From an uncultured Sphingomonadaceae bacterium (GTDB lineage: Bacteria; Pseudomonadota; Alphaproteobacteria; Sphingomonadales; Sphingomonadaceae), in the NCBI GenBank assembly GCA_937995515.1, contig CALKJZ010000008.1:1-64000 (forward strand): 64,000 bases of DNA, written 5' to 3'. Position numbers and translations under genes: made by a program. The notes beneath the pieces were generated by a model. The model was given only the letters and a program-made list of their open reading frames with translations. It did not search any database and had not been told where the DNA came from. Of the stretch, positions 19,022 to 27,792 are shown in pieces (within the stretch, counting starts at the first letter, position 1; each line of letters begins with the position of its first letter).

Positions 19022-20263
19022 ATGGGCGCCAGTGGCAACGGAATGGAGGTCAGGGACGTCGCGCTCGCGCGCGCGGCCCCCGCCGGCGAAGCCGATGTGG
19101 TGGTGGCGGGCGCGGGGCCGGTTGGCGCGGTTGCCGCCACCGCACTTGCGCAGGCCGGCGTCGATGTGCTGCTTGTCGAGGCCGGCCAGACCTGCCACGA
19201 GGACCTGCGCGCCAGCACCTTCCATCCGCCGACCCTCGAGATGCTGCAGGCGCTCGACCTGCTCGAGCCGCTGCTCGCCCAGGGGCTGAAGGCGCCCGTC
19301 TACCAGTATCGCATCCGCGCAACCGGCGAGGTTTTGGCCTTTGACCTTTCGGAGCTGGCCGACATCACGCCCTTTCCCTTCCGCCTGCAGTGCGAGCAGT
19401 GGAAGCTGGCCCGGCTGGCGGCCGGCCGGCTCGGAGACCGGGTCCGGTTCGGGCGGCGGGTGGTCCACTTCCGGCAGGACGCGGAAGGCGTCACCGTCCA
19501 TCTCGAGGCGCCGACCGAGATCGAGGAGGTGCGCGCCAAGTTCCTCGTCGCCGCCGACGGCGCCAACAGCCTCATCCGCAAGTGGCTGGCCGTGCCGTTC
19601 GACGGCTTCACCTACCCCGAGAAATTCCTCACCCTTTCCACCGACCGGCCGCTGCAGGCGCATTTCCCCGACCTCGCCTATGTGAACTATGTCTCCGACC
19701 CGGAATGGTGGCACGTGCTCCTCAAGGTGCCGACGCTCTGGCGGGTGCTGGTGGCCGCCTCCGACGACACGCCGGATTCGGAGCTCCTTGCGGATGCCAC
19801 CAAGGAACGGGTGTTCGAGCGGCTGATCGGCGACCCCACGGTCGAGACCCGCCACCGGACGATCTACCGGGTGCACCAGCGCGTGGCGGCCCGCTTCGAT
19901 CACGGCCGCGTGCTGCTGGTGGGCGATGCCGCGCACCTCAACAACCCGCTGGGCGGGCTGGGCATGAACTCGGGCATCCACGATGCGGTAAACCTCGCCG
20001 AAAAGCTGGTTGCCGTGCTGTCCGACGGCGCGGACCGGCACGAGCTCCTGCCCCGCTTCGGCCGCCAGCGGCGCGCCGTCACCTTCAGCTTCATCCAGGA
20101 GCAGACGAAGAAGAACAAGGCGATGATCGAGGCCGACGAGGACGCCCGCCGCCCGGTGTTCGCCGAGATGGCCGAAGTGCTGAAGGATCGCGAGCGCCGC
20201 CGCGCCTACATGTACCGCCAGGCAATGTTCGCAAGCCTCGAGGAGGCAGCAGCCATTTCCTGA
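19022..20263 (+). CDS. FAD-dependent aromatic-ring-type monooxygenase
   Basis: About 413 residues with all three motifs of class A flavoprotein monooxygenases: the N-terminal ADP-binding GxGxxG (VVVAGAGPVGAVAAT, about 25-39), the middle DG motif (VAADGANSLIRKWL) and the GD motif (VLLVGDAAHLNNPLGGLGMNSGIHDAVNL). Such enzymes hydroxylate phenols and other aromatics using NAD(P)H and oxygen. The 420-residue length lacks the thioredoxin-like C-terminal domain of phenol hydroxylases. ATGs at 18995, 19022 and 19043 are all possible; none has a strong ribosome site. First gene of the plus-strand half of the divergent cluster. Confidence 0.85.
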   Translation: MGASGNGMEVRDVALARAAPAGEADVVVAGAGPVGAVAATALAQAGVDVLLVEAGQTCHEDLRASTFHPPTLEMLQALDLLEPLLAQGLKAPVYQYRIRATGEVLAFDLSELADITPFPFRLQCEQWKLARLAAGRLGDRVRFGRRVVHFRQDAEGVTVHLEAPTEIEEVRAKFLVAADGANSLIRKWLAVPFDGFTYPEKFLTLSTDRPLQAHFPDLAYVNYVSDPEWWHVLLKVPTLWRVLVAASDDTPDSELLADATKERVFERLIGDPTVETRHRTIYRVHQRVAARFDHGRVLLVGDAAHLNNPLGGLGMNSGIHDAVNLAEKLVAVLSDGADRHELLPRFGRQRRAVTFSFIQEQTKKNKAMIEADEDARRPVFAEMAEVLKDRERRRAYMYRQAMFASLEEAAAIS

Positions 20264-20305
20264 GCGGGGGTCGGGGCCGTGGCCGGGCCCGGCCTTCTCC
20301 GCGCG

Positions 20306-20336
20306 GCGGATAAACCGACCGGCGCGGTCCGCTTTT
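20306..20336 (+). terminator. Possible intrinsic terminator after the monooxygenase gene
   Basis: GCGG-ATAA-ACCG pairs with CGGT-CCGC around a 7-base loop, with a four-base bulge, and is followed by TTTT (20333-20336). It lies between the monooxygenase and transporter genes and might separate or attenuate them. Confidence 0.35.
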
Positions 20337-20363
20337 GAGGGTGGATCCCTCACGCTCCCGCCC

Positions 20364-21746
20364 ATGGCCGCGACCCGCCCCGCCGGATTGACGGGAGACA
20401 GACCGGCCCTGGCGCATGAGCCAGGGGTTGCCATTCCGCTCGGCCTGCGCCTGGGCTGGTCGGCCGGGTCGGTGGGGACCGTCATCATCCTTTCGACCAC
20501 CTCGATCGTTCTCCTCTTCTTCATGACGAGCGTGCTTGGCATGAATCCGGCGCTGGCCGGCGGGCTCCTGTTCGGCGCCAAGCTGTTCGATGCAGCCGTC
20601 GCTCCGATGATGGGCCGCATTTCGGATTCCGCGGTCACGCGCTGGGGCCGGCGGCGGCCGTTCCTGTTTGTGGGCGCAATCGTCTCTGCGCTGGCCTTCC
20701 TCATCCTGTTCATGCCGCCCGCCCTGTCGGGCCTTGCGCTTTCCGCGTGGATGGTGGCCGGGCTTCTGGTGCTGGCTCTGGGCTACACGCTCTTCAACGT
20801 CCCCTATCTCGCCATGCCGGCCGAGATGACCTCCTCGCCGCAGGAACGCACGGCGCTCCTGTCGTTCCGGGTTGCCTTCGTTGCCATCGGCGGGGCGCTG
20901 GTGGGCTTTGCGCCCAAGCTGGCGGCGAGCCTCGGCGGCGACCGGCCGGCCTGGGCGGCAACGGGCGCGGTGCTCGGCGGGCTGGTGCTGGCCGCGATGC
21001 TCGTGGCCTTCGGCGCCTCGCACAGCGCCCGTGCGACCGCGCCGACACCGGGCGGAGACCGGGAGAGCCTGCTGGTGGTGCTGAGGAATCGGCCGTTCGT
21101 GATGCTGCTTCTTGCCAAGACGCTGCAGCTTGTCGGCCTTGCCGCCATGCAGGCCTCGATCCTGTTCTTCATCGTGCAGGTGCTCGCCGCCTCGGAAGGA
21201 ACGGTTGGCATCTATGTGGTCCTGACGACCGTTGCCATGCTGGGCTCGATGCCGCTCTGGGTCCGGCTGGGGCGCAGCCATTCCAAGCGCTCGCTCTTCA
21301 TTGCCGCCTGCCTCGGCTATGCGGCGGTCAAGCTGTCGTTCCTTCTGGCCGTGCCCGGCGAGCCGGACATCCTCATCCACCTGCGCGGCATCGCCGGCGG
21401 GCTTTTCACCGGCGGGGTGCTGCTGATGGGCCAGTCGATCCTGCCCGATGCGATCGACTGGGATTGCCGCCGCTCCGGGGTCCGGCGCGAGGGGCTCTAT
21501 GCGGGTGCCTACAGCCTTGTCGAGAAATCCTCGATGGCGCTCGGGCCGCTGCTTGTCGGCCTCATCCTCTCGGCCGTGGGGTTCGACCCGCAGGCGGCGA
21601 AGGCCGGAATCGTCCAGACCGACGTGGCGGTCACCGGTGTCTATCTCGGGGCCGCAGTGCTCCCGGCGCTCCTTTATGCGCTGAGCTGCGTGCCCCTGCT
21701 CTTCTACCGGCTGGACGAGCGCAAGCTTGCAGGGGAGGCTCTCTGA
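20364..21746 (+). CDS. MFS transporter, GPH (glycoside-pentoside-hexuronide) cation symporter family
   Basis: A 460-residue inner-membrane protein with about 12 hydrophobic helices. The family's signature sits after helix 2: KLFDAAVAPMMGRISDSAVTRWGRRRPF (about 71-98, read in parts), and the second half has SILPDAIDWD, typical of the GPH/MFS_2 family. GPH symporters import sugars or, in some members, other organic substrates with a cation. Here it is probably the uptake system for whatever the neighbouring flavoenzymes act on. Its stop shares one base with the following methyltransferase ATG (TGATG). Confidence 0.85.
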   Translation: MAATRPAGLTGDRPALAHEPGVAIPLGLRLGWSAGSVGTVIILSTTSIVLLFFMTSVLGMNPALAGGLLFGAKLFDAAVAPMMGRISDSAVTRWGRRRPFLFVGAIVSALAFLILFMPPALSGLALSAWMVAGLLVLALGYTLFNVPYLAMPAEMTSSPQERTALLSFRVAFVAIGGALVGFAPKLAASLGGDRPAWAATGAVLGGLVLAAMLVAFGASHSARATAPTPGGDRESLLVVLRNRPFVMLLLAKTLQLVGLAAMQASILFFIVQVLAASEGTVGIYVVLTTVAMLGSMPLWVRLGRSHSKRSLFIAACLGYAAVKLSFLLAVPGEPDILIHLRGIAGGLFTGGVLLMGQSILPDAIDWDCRRSGVRREGLYAGAYSLVEKSSMALGPLLVGLILSAVGFDPQAAKAGIVQTDVAVTGVYLGAAVLPALLYALSCVPLLFYRLDERKLAGEAL

Positions 21747-22792
21747 TGGAGTTCGTGCTGCGCCAGCGCGGTCGCGCGTCGATGGAGTTCCTCGTCGATC
21801 TCACACGCGCCGCCGCGCCGCTTGCGGCCCGGTGGAGCCGGGAACTGGCCGAGGCCGGCCTGACCGCCGAGACCCTGCCCGAGGATCTCGACGCCCGCCA
21901 CGCGGCAATCGGCGCAGCGCTCTCCGGCTCGGATTCCTTTGCGACAGCCGCGCTCGTCGGCGAGTTCGCAAGCGTCGAGCACGGCCGCTGCGCGATGGCG
22001 GCCTTCGACGAATCGCGCGATGTGCTCGCGCCCGCGCTCGCCGCACTTGAGGCAAGAGGACCGGCAACGCTCGAGGCCCGGCCCGATCTCGTGCCTCCCG
22101 CCTACTGGGACGGCGTCTGGTTCCACCGCACCACCGGCGGCTGGAACGGCCACCCCGAAATGGGGTTCATCCACGGCGAGCTGATCCACCGCCACTATGT
22201 CGCGCGCACCTTCCCGGGCGACATCTTCGCCCAGCGCGCCTCGGTGCTGGCGCTGCTGCCCCGGACGGACGTGGCCGACATCTGCGAGCTCGGCACCTCC
22301 TCGGGCCACTACACGGTCGCGCTGCAGCGCACCTTCCCGGAAGCGCGGATCACCGGCGTCGAGCTGTCGCTGCCCATGCTGCGGCAGGCGTTGCGGGTTG
22401 CCAACGAGAATGGCTGGGCGTGGCGGCTGGTGCAGGCGGCCGCGGAAGACACGGGCCTGCCCGATGCCAGCTACGATCTTGTCACCTCCTACATCCTGCT
22501 CCACGAACTGCCGGCCGAGGCCTGCCGGGCCGTCTGGCGCGAGGCCTTCCGCCTGTGCCGCCCGGGCGGGCAGGTGCTGATGTCCGACGTGACCCCCTAC
22601 CGGGTGCACGACCGCCTCGGCGCGTGGCGCGCGGACTGGCTGGCAAGGCGCGGCGGCGAGCCCTGGTGGCGGGAATCGGCCACCCTTGACCAGGCCGAGG
22701 CCGCCCGGGAAGCCGGCTTCGTCGAGGTGACCGAAGGCGGACCGGAGGGGCGGCCCTACCCGTGGGTGACGATCGGCACCCGGCCGGCATGA
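21746..22792 (+). CDS. Class I SAM-dependent methyltransferase with N-terminal domain (copy 2)
   Basis: A 348-residue protein. The SAM fold lies in the second half: ICELGTSSGHYTVAL (motif I, about 173-187), ITGVELSLPM, YDLVTSYILLHEL and CRPGGQVLMSD. Before it, a VPPAYWDGVWFHRTTGGW...FIHGELIHRHYV stretch lines up with the equivalent part of the methyltransferase at 15929-17140, and both share the wording ILLHE after motif III, so the two are probably paralogues. The first 100 residues are helical and unassigned. The start uses the TGATG junction with the transporter gene; the stop overlaps the ATG of the second small helical protein. Confidence 0.82.
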   Translation: MEFVLRQRGRASMEFLVDLTRAAAPLAARWSRELAEAGLTAETLPEDLDARHAAIGAALSGSDSFATAALVGEFASVEHGRCAMAAFDESRDVLAPALAALEARGPATLEARPDLVPPAYWDGVWFHRTTGGWNGHPEMGFIHGELIHRHYVARTFPGDIFAQRASVLALLPRTDVADICELGTSSGHYTVALQRTFPEARITGVELSLPMLRQALRVANENGWAWRLVQAAAEDTGLPDASYDLVTSYILLHELPAEACRAVWREAFRLCRPGGQVLMSDVTPYRVHDRLGAWRADWLARRGGEPWWRESATLDQAEAAREAGFVEVTEGGPEGRPYPWVTIGTRPA

Positions 22793-23085
22793 CCGCGGCA
22801 GACCTGGGCGCGGCCTCGCGCGCCGCCACGTCTGCTCCTGCGCTGCACGCGGGCCAGCTCGACCATCTGGGCAAGGCCGTTCTGCTCCTTACGCGCGAGC
22901 TGTGGGTGACCCGCGACCGGCTCGCCGTTCTCGAAGCCGTGCTGGAGGCACGCGGCCTTGCCGTTGCCGAGGCGATCCGCGACTTCCAGCCCGACGGCGC
23001 GCTTGCTGAGCGCCTCGCCGCAGAGCGCGCGGCGCTCGTGCAGGCGCTCCTTGCCACGCTCGCACCCGAGGACGGGGCGCGGTGA
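22789..23085 (+). CDS. Small methyltransferase-partner-like helical protein (copy 2)
   Basis: A 98-residue protein without signal or membrane segments. A helix at about 28-56 (RELWVTRDRLAVLEAVLE) ends at Gly56 and is followed by DFQPDG and a second alanine-rich helix. The helix pattern and spacing to QP match the small protein at 15564-15932, which likewise overlaps a methyltransferase gene by ATGA. No known domain was recognised. The stop in turn overlaps the GTG of the serine hydrolase gene. Confidence 0.7.
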   Translation: MTAADLGAASRAATSAPALHAGQLDHLGKAVLLLTRELWVTRDRLAVLEAVLEARGLAVAEAIRDFQPDGALAERLAAERAALVQALLATLAPEDGAR

Positions 23086-24281
23086 CCGGCCCGCGCGGCC
23101 TGCACGGGCTGGTCGCAGCGCTGCTCCTTGCAGCACCGGCCGGCGCCGAGCAGACACCCGGCGAGGCCGCGATCGTGATGCAGCGCATGGCGGCCCTGCC
23201 CTTCGACCGCGGCGTCGAGGCGGTCGAGGCCTATCAGCCGGCCGAGACGGTGCGCGGTGCAAGCGCACTGGTGCGGCCGCTGCCGCGCATCGCACCCGCG
23301 CGCGCCGGGCTTTCGGAGGCCGCGCTGGCCGAGGCGGTGGCGCTTGCCGAGCGCCACGAGAGCCACGCACTTCTCGTGGCGAAGAACGGCCGGCTGGTGC
23401 TCGAGCGCTACTGGAACGGCTTTTCCCGCCAGTCGCGCTTCTCGACGGCCTCGATGCACAAGACCGTGATGGCACTGGCCATGGGGGCCGCGATTGCCGA
23501 CGGCCGGCTCGCCGAGGGCGACCCGGTGGGCCGCCATCTCCCCGAGTGGCGGGACGACCCGCGCGGGCAGGTGACGCTCGCTGAGCTCCTGGAAATGGCC
23601 TCGGGCCTTGCCTTCCCCCCGGCGCCACCCGGCCCGCCCCGGCCGGACAGTGTGAACCTCCGGCTCATGTTCGCACCCGACATCCGCAAGGTGGCGCTCG
23701 AGGTGCCGCAGGCGGCGCCACCGGGCACGGTCTTTGCCTATTCCAACGTCGACTCACAGCTTGCTGGCGAGGCGCTGCAGGCCGCGCTCGGCATGCGCTA
23801 TGCCGACTATCTCTCCAGCCGCATCTGGAAGCCGATCGGCGCAGCCGATGCGGCCCTGTTCCTCGACCGCGAGGGCGGCTCGGCGCACTGGTTCTGCTGC
23901 CTGCAGGCAAGCGCGATGGACTGGCTGCGCGTGGGCGAGCTGCTGCGCAAGCGGGGCCGCGTGCGCGGCCGCCAGATCCTGCCGGCGCAATGGGTGGATG
24001 CAATGGCAAGGCCCTCGGCGCGCAACCCCAACTTTGGCCGCCAGCTCTGGCGCGGCACGCCGCACGCGCCGGTGCGGCGCTATTCGGCGTCGATCGCCAT
24101 GACGGTCCCCGCGCGCGAGCCCTTCCGCGCCGAGGATGTGCTGTTCCTCGACGGCGCCGGCGGTCAGCGGGTCTATGTGATTCCCTCGGCCGGACTGGTG
24201 ATCGTGCGCATCGGCCGCCCGGCGCCGGCGTGGGACGACAGCGAGCTGCCCAACATCCTGCTCGCCGGCCGGCTGCGCTGA
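23082..24281 (+). CDS. Secreted serine hydrolase, beta-lactamase (class C)/DD-peptidase fold
   Basis: A 399-residue protein that starts with GTG 23082 in a GTGA overlap. Residues 1-22 look like a signal peptide (GLVAALLLAAPAGA). The active-site motif SxxK is Ser124-Met-His-Lys127, and the second motif YxN is Tyr220-Ser-Asn222. This is the AmpC-like fold shared by esterases, 6-aminohexanoate-dimer hydrolase and DD-peptidases; antibiotic hydrolysis should not be assumed. As the last gene of the cluster it may hydrolyse an ester or amide substrate in the periplasm before uptake. Residues 47-53 read AVEAYQP, the same seven residues as 67-73 of the small protein at 15564-15932. Confidence 0.82.
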   Translation: MTGPRGLHGLVAALLLAAPAGAEQTPGEAAIVMQRMAALPFDRGVEAVEAYQPAETVRGASALVRPLPRIAPARAGLSEAALAEAVALAERHESHALLVAKNGRLVLERYWNGFSRQSRFSTASMHKTVMALAMGAAIADGRLAEGDPVGRHLPEWRDDPRGQVTLAELLEMASGLAFPPAPPGPPRPDSVNLRLMFAPDIRKVALEVPQAAPPGTVFAYSNVDSQLAGEALQAALGMRYADYLSSRIWKPIGAADAALFLDREGGSAHWFCCLQASAMDWLRVGELLRKRGRVRGRQILPAQWVDAMARPSARNPNFGRQLWRGTPHAPVRRYSASIAMTVPAREPFRAEDVLFLDGAGGQRVYVIPSAGLVIVRIGRPAPAWDDSELPNILLAGRLR

Positions 24282-24294
24282 ACCGGCGGCCGGC

Positions 24295-24660
24295 TCAGAA
24301 CAGCCAGGTCTCCACGTTCGGGATCGGCGCGCGCTTCTGCGCGGCCAGAAGCGCCTTGATCGTGCGCACCGCAAACCAGATGGCAACCAGCGGGAAGAAG
24401 ATGAACGCGCCAATCCCCAGGGTGAGAAGCGTGCCGACGGCGGCAAGCACACAGAGGCCAAGCCCCATCCAGAAGGTGCGGACATGCCAGCGCAGGTGGC
24501 TGTCCTCCCAGTCCTCGTGCGGCTCCTGCCGCCACAGATAGGCGAAGATCACACCGACGAACGTGGTGATCGCCACCAGGAACGCGCCGAGATAGAGGAG
24601 CGCGATGATCGTCGGGCGGTTGAAGTCGAACCCACCTGTGGTTGCTGGTGTCCCGGTCAT
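24295..24660 (-). CDS. DUF4870-like small membrane protein
   Basis: A 121-residue protein with three predicted membrane helices (about 17-42, 64-80, 82-103) and a WRQEP...HLRWHVRTFWMG stretch between the first two, as in the DUF4870/Tic20-like family. Function unknown. The ATG at 24660 has a strong GGAGG site five bases upstream. It is convergent with the serine hydrolase gene (13-bp gap) and divergent from RNase P RNA. Confidence 0.8.
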   Translation of the reverse strand: MTGTPATTGGFDFNRPTIIALLYLGAFLVAITTFVGVIFAYLWRQEPHEDWEDSHLRWHVRTFWMGLGLCVLAAVGTLLTLGIGAFIFFPLVAIWFAVRTIKALLAAQKRAPIPNVETWLF

Positions 24661-24687
24661 GAAGGCCTCCCTGAACCGGCCCGCACC

Positions 24688-24716
24688 TTGACGGACACGG
24701 GCGGGCAACGCAACTT
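24688..24716 (+). promoter_or_regulatory. Likely rnpB promoter
   Basis: TTGACG (24688-24693) is a good -35 box. Seventeen bases later comes CAACTT (24711-24716), a weak -10, placing the start near 24723 where the RNase P RNA helix begins. Confidence 0.45.
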
Positions 24717-24722
24717 CAGGCC

Positions 24723-25106
24723 GGTGCCACATGTCCGGGCAGCCGCTGCACTGCAGAGGAAAGTCCGGGCTCCACGGATCAGCGGCGGCGGGTAACGCCC
24801 GCCGGGGGTGACCCCAGGGAAAGTGCCACAGAAAGCGCACCGCCGGACGGCCCGGGCATTCGCCCGCGGTTCCGGCAAGGTCGAACGGGTGCGGCAAGAG
24901 CGCACCGCGCCCCTGGCAACAGGGGCGGCACGGCAAACCCCGCCGGGAGCAAGACCGAATAGGCGCGCCGCGCGGGCAACCGCAGGCTTGATCCAGCCGA
25001 GGCGCGCGGGTTGGTTGCTGGAGGTGCGTGGCGACACGCATCCAAGAGGAATGGCTGCCCCCGGGGCAACCCGGGACAGAACCCGGCTTACAGGATGTGT
25101 GGCACC
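24723..25106 (+). ncRNA. rnpB: RNase P RNA, bacterial class A
   Basis: About 384 bases with the universal core segments in order: GAGGAAAGTCCGGGCTCC near the 5' end (24757-24774), the ACAGAAA element, GGCAAACCCC, AGAGGAATGG and, close to the 3' end, GACAGAACCCGGCTTACAG (25076-25094). The ends GGTGCCACATGTCC and GGATGTGTGGCACC pair to form helix P1. This RNA is the catalytic part of RNase P, which matures tRNA 5' ends. Open frames that cross this stretch are artefacts. Confidence 0.95.
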
Positions 25107-25195
25107 GTCCTTGCACGGGCCGGCCCGCATTGTGCGGCGCAACATGTTGCGCTAGGCGGCCGCAAGACCACCGCCAAGACGCACAGGACCGCACC

Positions 25196-25618
25196 ATGGC
25201 CACGACCCGCACCTTCTCGATCATCAAGCCGGATGCCACGCGGCGCAACCTCACCGGCCGGGTCACCGCCATGCTCGAGGAGGCGGGCCTGCGCGTGGTG
25301 GCCTCCAAGCGCATCCGCATGACAAGGGAGCAGGCGGAACGCTTCTATGCCGTCCACCGCGAACGGCCCTTCTTTGCCGATCTCGTCGCCTTCATGACCT
25401 CGGGCCCGGTGGTGGTGCAGGTGCTCGAAGGCGAGGATGCCGTCGCGCTCAACCGGCGCGTGATGGGCGCAACCGACCCGGCCAAGGCGGAGCCGGGCAC
25501 CATCCGGCGCGAGCTCGCCGAATCGATCGAGGCCAACAGCGTGCACGGCTCCGACAGCCCGGAGACTGCTGCCGCCGAGATCGCCTTCTTCTTCACCGAG
25601 GACGAAATCGTCGGCTGA
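25196..25618 (+). CDS. ndk: Nucleoside diphosphate kinase
   Basis: A 140-residue enzyme of normal length that transfers phosphate from ATP to nucleoside diphosphates through a phosphohistidine. The active site is His117 in [10 protein letters not shown], and the N-terminus [12 protein letters not shown] is diagnostic. ATG 25196 begins 89 bases after RNase P RNA; an in-frame extension back into rnpB is rejected. Confidence 0.97.
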   Translation: MATTRTFSIIKPDATRRNLTGRVTAMLEEAGLRVVASKRIRMTREQAERFYAVHRERPFFADLVAFMTSGPVVVQVLEGEDAVALNRRVMGATDPAKAEPGTIRRELAESIEANSVHGSDSPETAAAEIAFFFTEDEIVG

Positions 25619-25639
25619 GGGGCGCGACCCCGTAGGCGT

Positions 25640-25760
25640 CACGGCCTCCACGGCTGCGGCCGGCGCGGGCGCGCGGCGCCGGGTCCCTGCTGCCCCGGCG
25701 ATCAGCAGCGCCCGGCTGGCCGGCCGGGGGGGTCTCCCTGCCGGCGCCCCCTTGGCCCCA
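25640..25760 (-). pseudogene. Relic of a second PEPxxWA-CTERM tag
   Basis: On the minus strand, 25723-25695 encodes PASRALLIAG in a frame different from the upstream gene. It matches the intact tag of that gene (25947-25919, PASWALLIAG) at 26 of 29 bases; the key Trp codon has become Arg, and the preceding PEP reads PRP. Basic residues (TRRR) follow as in a true tag, but no start or body precedes it. It looks like the decayed remains of a duplicated tag, about 224 bp from the intact one. Outer limits are approximate. Confidence 0.55.
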
Positions 25761-26406
25761 GGATGCAGGATCGCCCACACGCGCGCCCCGAAGCCGCCCC
25801 GGGGCGCGACTGGCGGGCGCGGAGCAGATGGGGCGGCGGGGATGGCGGCAGGCCGACGGCCGGCCGCGCATAGGCGCGCCGGCGGCGCGACCGGAGCGCG
25901 CCGCCGACCAGGCCGAAGCCGGCGATGAGGAGCGCCCAGCTGGCCGGCTCGGGCACGACGCCGGAGGCGAGGCCGATCTCGATGAAGCTCGAGGCGTTGA
26001 AGGCGGTATCGACGAGGTTGATGGTGAGGAGGCCGCCGGAAAGGGTCACATCCTCAGCGAAGCTGTAGCCATCCCATGCGCTTGGGCGGAAGCTGGCCGA
26101 CGTGAAGGGCGAGGTCAGGTTGGTGAACTCGAGGATGGTTCCGAAGAGCGTGCCGTCCTGAAGGCCCTGGAGGCGGACGAGGCCGGCCGAGAAGTCGACG
26201 GTGAAATAGGCGTTGTCGGGGAAGCCGAGGACGAATTCCGGACCCGGGCCGACGACCGCGGTTGCGCTGGAGCAGACGAAAGAAGCGGGGCCGACCTCGG
26301 CGCAGGTGACGGTGTCACCCGGCGAGACGGCCGAGGCCTGCGATGCGGCGAGAAGCGCTGTTGCGGCGACTGCCGTGCGGACGACCGTGATGCTGACGAT
26401 TGTCAT
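25702..26406 (-). CDS. PEPxxWA-CTERM sorted secreted protein with aberrant extension
   Basis: A 234-residue protein. Residues 1-26 are a signal peptide (AATALLAASQASA). The body (27-150) is a beta-rich domain with CAEV...FVCSS cysteines. At about 151 comes VPEPASWALLIAGFGLVGG followed by SRRRR: the PEPxxWA-CTERM tag, which exosortase recognises and cleaves for export to the cell surface or matrix. Normally the protein ends within about ten residues of the arginines; here the frame runs about 60 residues further and stops inside a decayed second tag. A native stop has probably been lost. A GGGGGAGGGG site precedes ATG 26406. No exosortase gene is in the window. Confidence 0.78.
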   Translation of the reverse strand: MTIVSITVVRTAVAATALLAASQASAVSPGDTVTCAEVGPASFVCSSATAVVGPGPEFVLGFPDNAYFTVDFSAGLVRLQGLQDGTLFGTILEFTNLTSPFTSASFRPSAWDGYSFAEDVTLSGGLLTINLVDTAFNASSFIEIGLASGVVPEPASWALLIAGFGLVGGALRSRRRRAYARPAVGLPPSPPPHLLRARQSRPGAASGRACGRSCILGPRGRRQGDPPGRPAGRC

Positions 26407-26535
26407 GACACCCCTCCCCCTAGAGTAATGTCGATTGCATCATTTCCCGGGCGAAACAAGCTTCGGGGGAGGATGGATGGCGGGCGCCGGCCGGGGCTCT
26501 CGGGGACACCCGGGGCGGCCCTGTGGTGGCCTGTG

Positions 26536-27792
26536 CTACTGGTTCATGCTGGCGAAGAAATCCGCGTTGGTCCTGGTATCGCGCATCTTGTCGAGCAGGA
26601 ACTCGATGGCATCGACCGTGCCCATCTGCATGAGGATCCGCCTGAGCACCCACATCTTGGCGAGCGTGTTCTGGTCGACCAGGAGCTCCTCCTTGCGCGT
26701 GCCCGACTTGCCCACGTCCATCGCCGGGAACACCCGCTTGTCGGCGACCTTCCTGTCGAGCACGATCTCGGAGTTGCCGGTGCCCTTGAACTCCTCGAAG
26801 ATCAGCTCGTCCATGCGGCTGCCGGTGTCGATGAGGGCGGTTGCAATGATCGAGAGCGAGCCGCCCTCCTCGATGTTGCGCGCCGCGCCGAAGAAGCGCT
26901 TGGGCCGCTGCAGCGCGTTGGCATCGACCCCGCCCGAGAGCACCTTGCCCGAGGAGGGCACGACCGAGTTGTAGGCGCGCGCAAGGCGCGTGATCGAATC
27001 GAGCAGGATGACGACATCGCGCTTGTGCTCGACGAGGCGCTTGGCCTTCTCGATCACCATCTCGGCCACCTGCACGTGGCGCGCGGCCGGTTCGTCGAAG
27101 GTGGAGGAGATCACCTCGCCCATGACCGAGCGCTGCATGTCCGTCACTTCCTCCGGCCGCTCGTCGATCAGCAGCACGATCAGGTAGACATCCGGGTGGT
27201 GCGCGGAGATGGCCTTGGCGATATTCTGCAGCAGCACGGTCTTGCCGACCCGCGGCGGGGCCACGATCAGCGCCCGCTGCCCCTTGCCCTGCGGCGCGAT
27301 GATGTCGATCACCCGCGCCGACTTGTCCTTGCCGGACGGGTCCTGGAAGTCGAGGTTCAGCTTCTCGTCCGGGTAGAGCGGTGTCAGATTGTCGAAGTTC
27401 ACCCGGTGCCGCAGCACCTCGGGGTCGTCGAAGTTGATCTTCTGTGGCCTGACCAGCGAGAAATAGCGCTCGCCATCCTTGGGCGCGCGGATCTCGCCCT
27501 CCACCGTGTCGCCGGTGCGCAGGCCGAAACGCCGCACCTGTGCGGGCGAGACATAGATGTCGTCGGGCCCGGCGAGATAGTTGGCCTCCGGCGAGCGGAG
27601 GAAGCCGAAGCCATCGGCCAGCACCTCGATGGTGCCGCCGCCCAGGATATCCTCGCCGCGCTCGGCCACGGCCTTCAGAATCCCGAACTGGAGGTCCTGC
27701 TTGCGCAGCGTGGAGGCCTGCTCGACGCCGAGCTCCTCGGCCATTGTCACGAGTTCGGCGGGAGACTTTCGCTTGAGGTCGTGAAGATGCAT
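26536..27792 (-). CDS. rho: Transcription termination factor Rho
   Basis: A 418-residue RNA-dependent ATPase that ends transcription, matching the E. coli length. Domains: N-terminal helical Rho_N ([10 protein letters not shown]), the cold-shock-like RNA-binding domain ([13 protein letters not shown] and [18 protein letters not shown]), and the ATPase with Walker [16 protein letters not shown], the Q-loop and the R-loop GTGNSE. The ATG at 27792 gives the standard MHLHDLK start. It is transcribed alone, divergent from the NDUFAF6-like gene with 190 bp between, enough for a leader subject to Rho autoregulation, though no specific site was seen. Confidence 0.97.
   Translation of the reverse strand: MHLHDLKRKSPAELVTMAEELGVEQASTLRKQDLQFGILKAVAERGEDILGGGTIEVLADGFGFLRSPEANYLAGPDDIYVSPAQVRRFGLRTGDTVEGEIRAPKDGERYFSLVRPQKINFDDPEVLRHRVNFDNLTPLYPDEKLNLDFQDPSGKDKSARVIDIIAPQGKGQRALIVAPPRVGKTVLLQNIAKAISAHHPDVYLIVLLIDERPEEVTDMQRSVMGEVISSTFDEPAARHVQVAEMVIEKAKRLVEHKRDVVILLDSITRLARAYNSVVPSSGKVLSGGVDANALQRPKRFFGAARNIEEGGSLSIIATALIDTGSRMDELIFEEFKGTGNSEIVLDRKVADKRVFPAMDVGKSGTRKEELLVDQNTLAKMWVLRRILMQMGTVDAIEFLLDKMRDTRTNADFFASMNQ

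Noticed and set aside
23082-24281. Antibiotic-resistance beta-lactamase
   Set aside because: The fold is shared with many esterases and peptidases; context is metabolic and no class-specific resistance features were seen.
13984-24281. Mobile island carrying the divergent cluster
   Set aside because: No integrase, transposase, tRNA junction or direct repeats at the ends, and base composition looks like the rest of the window.
25028-25195. N-terminal extension of ndk
   Set aside because: It would run through the 3' part of RNase P RNA; NDK has its normal length from 25196.
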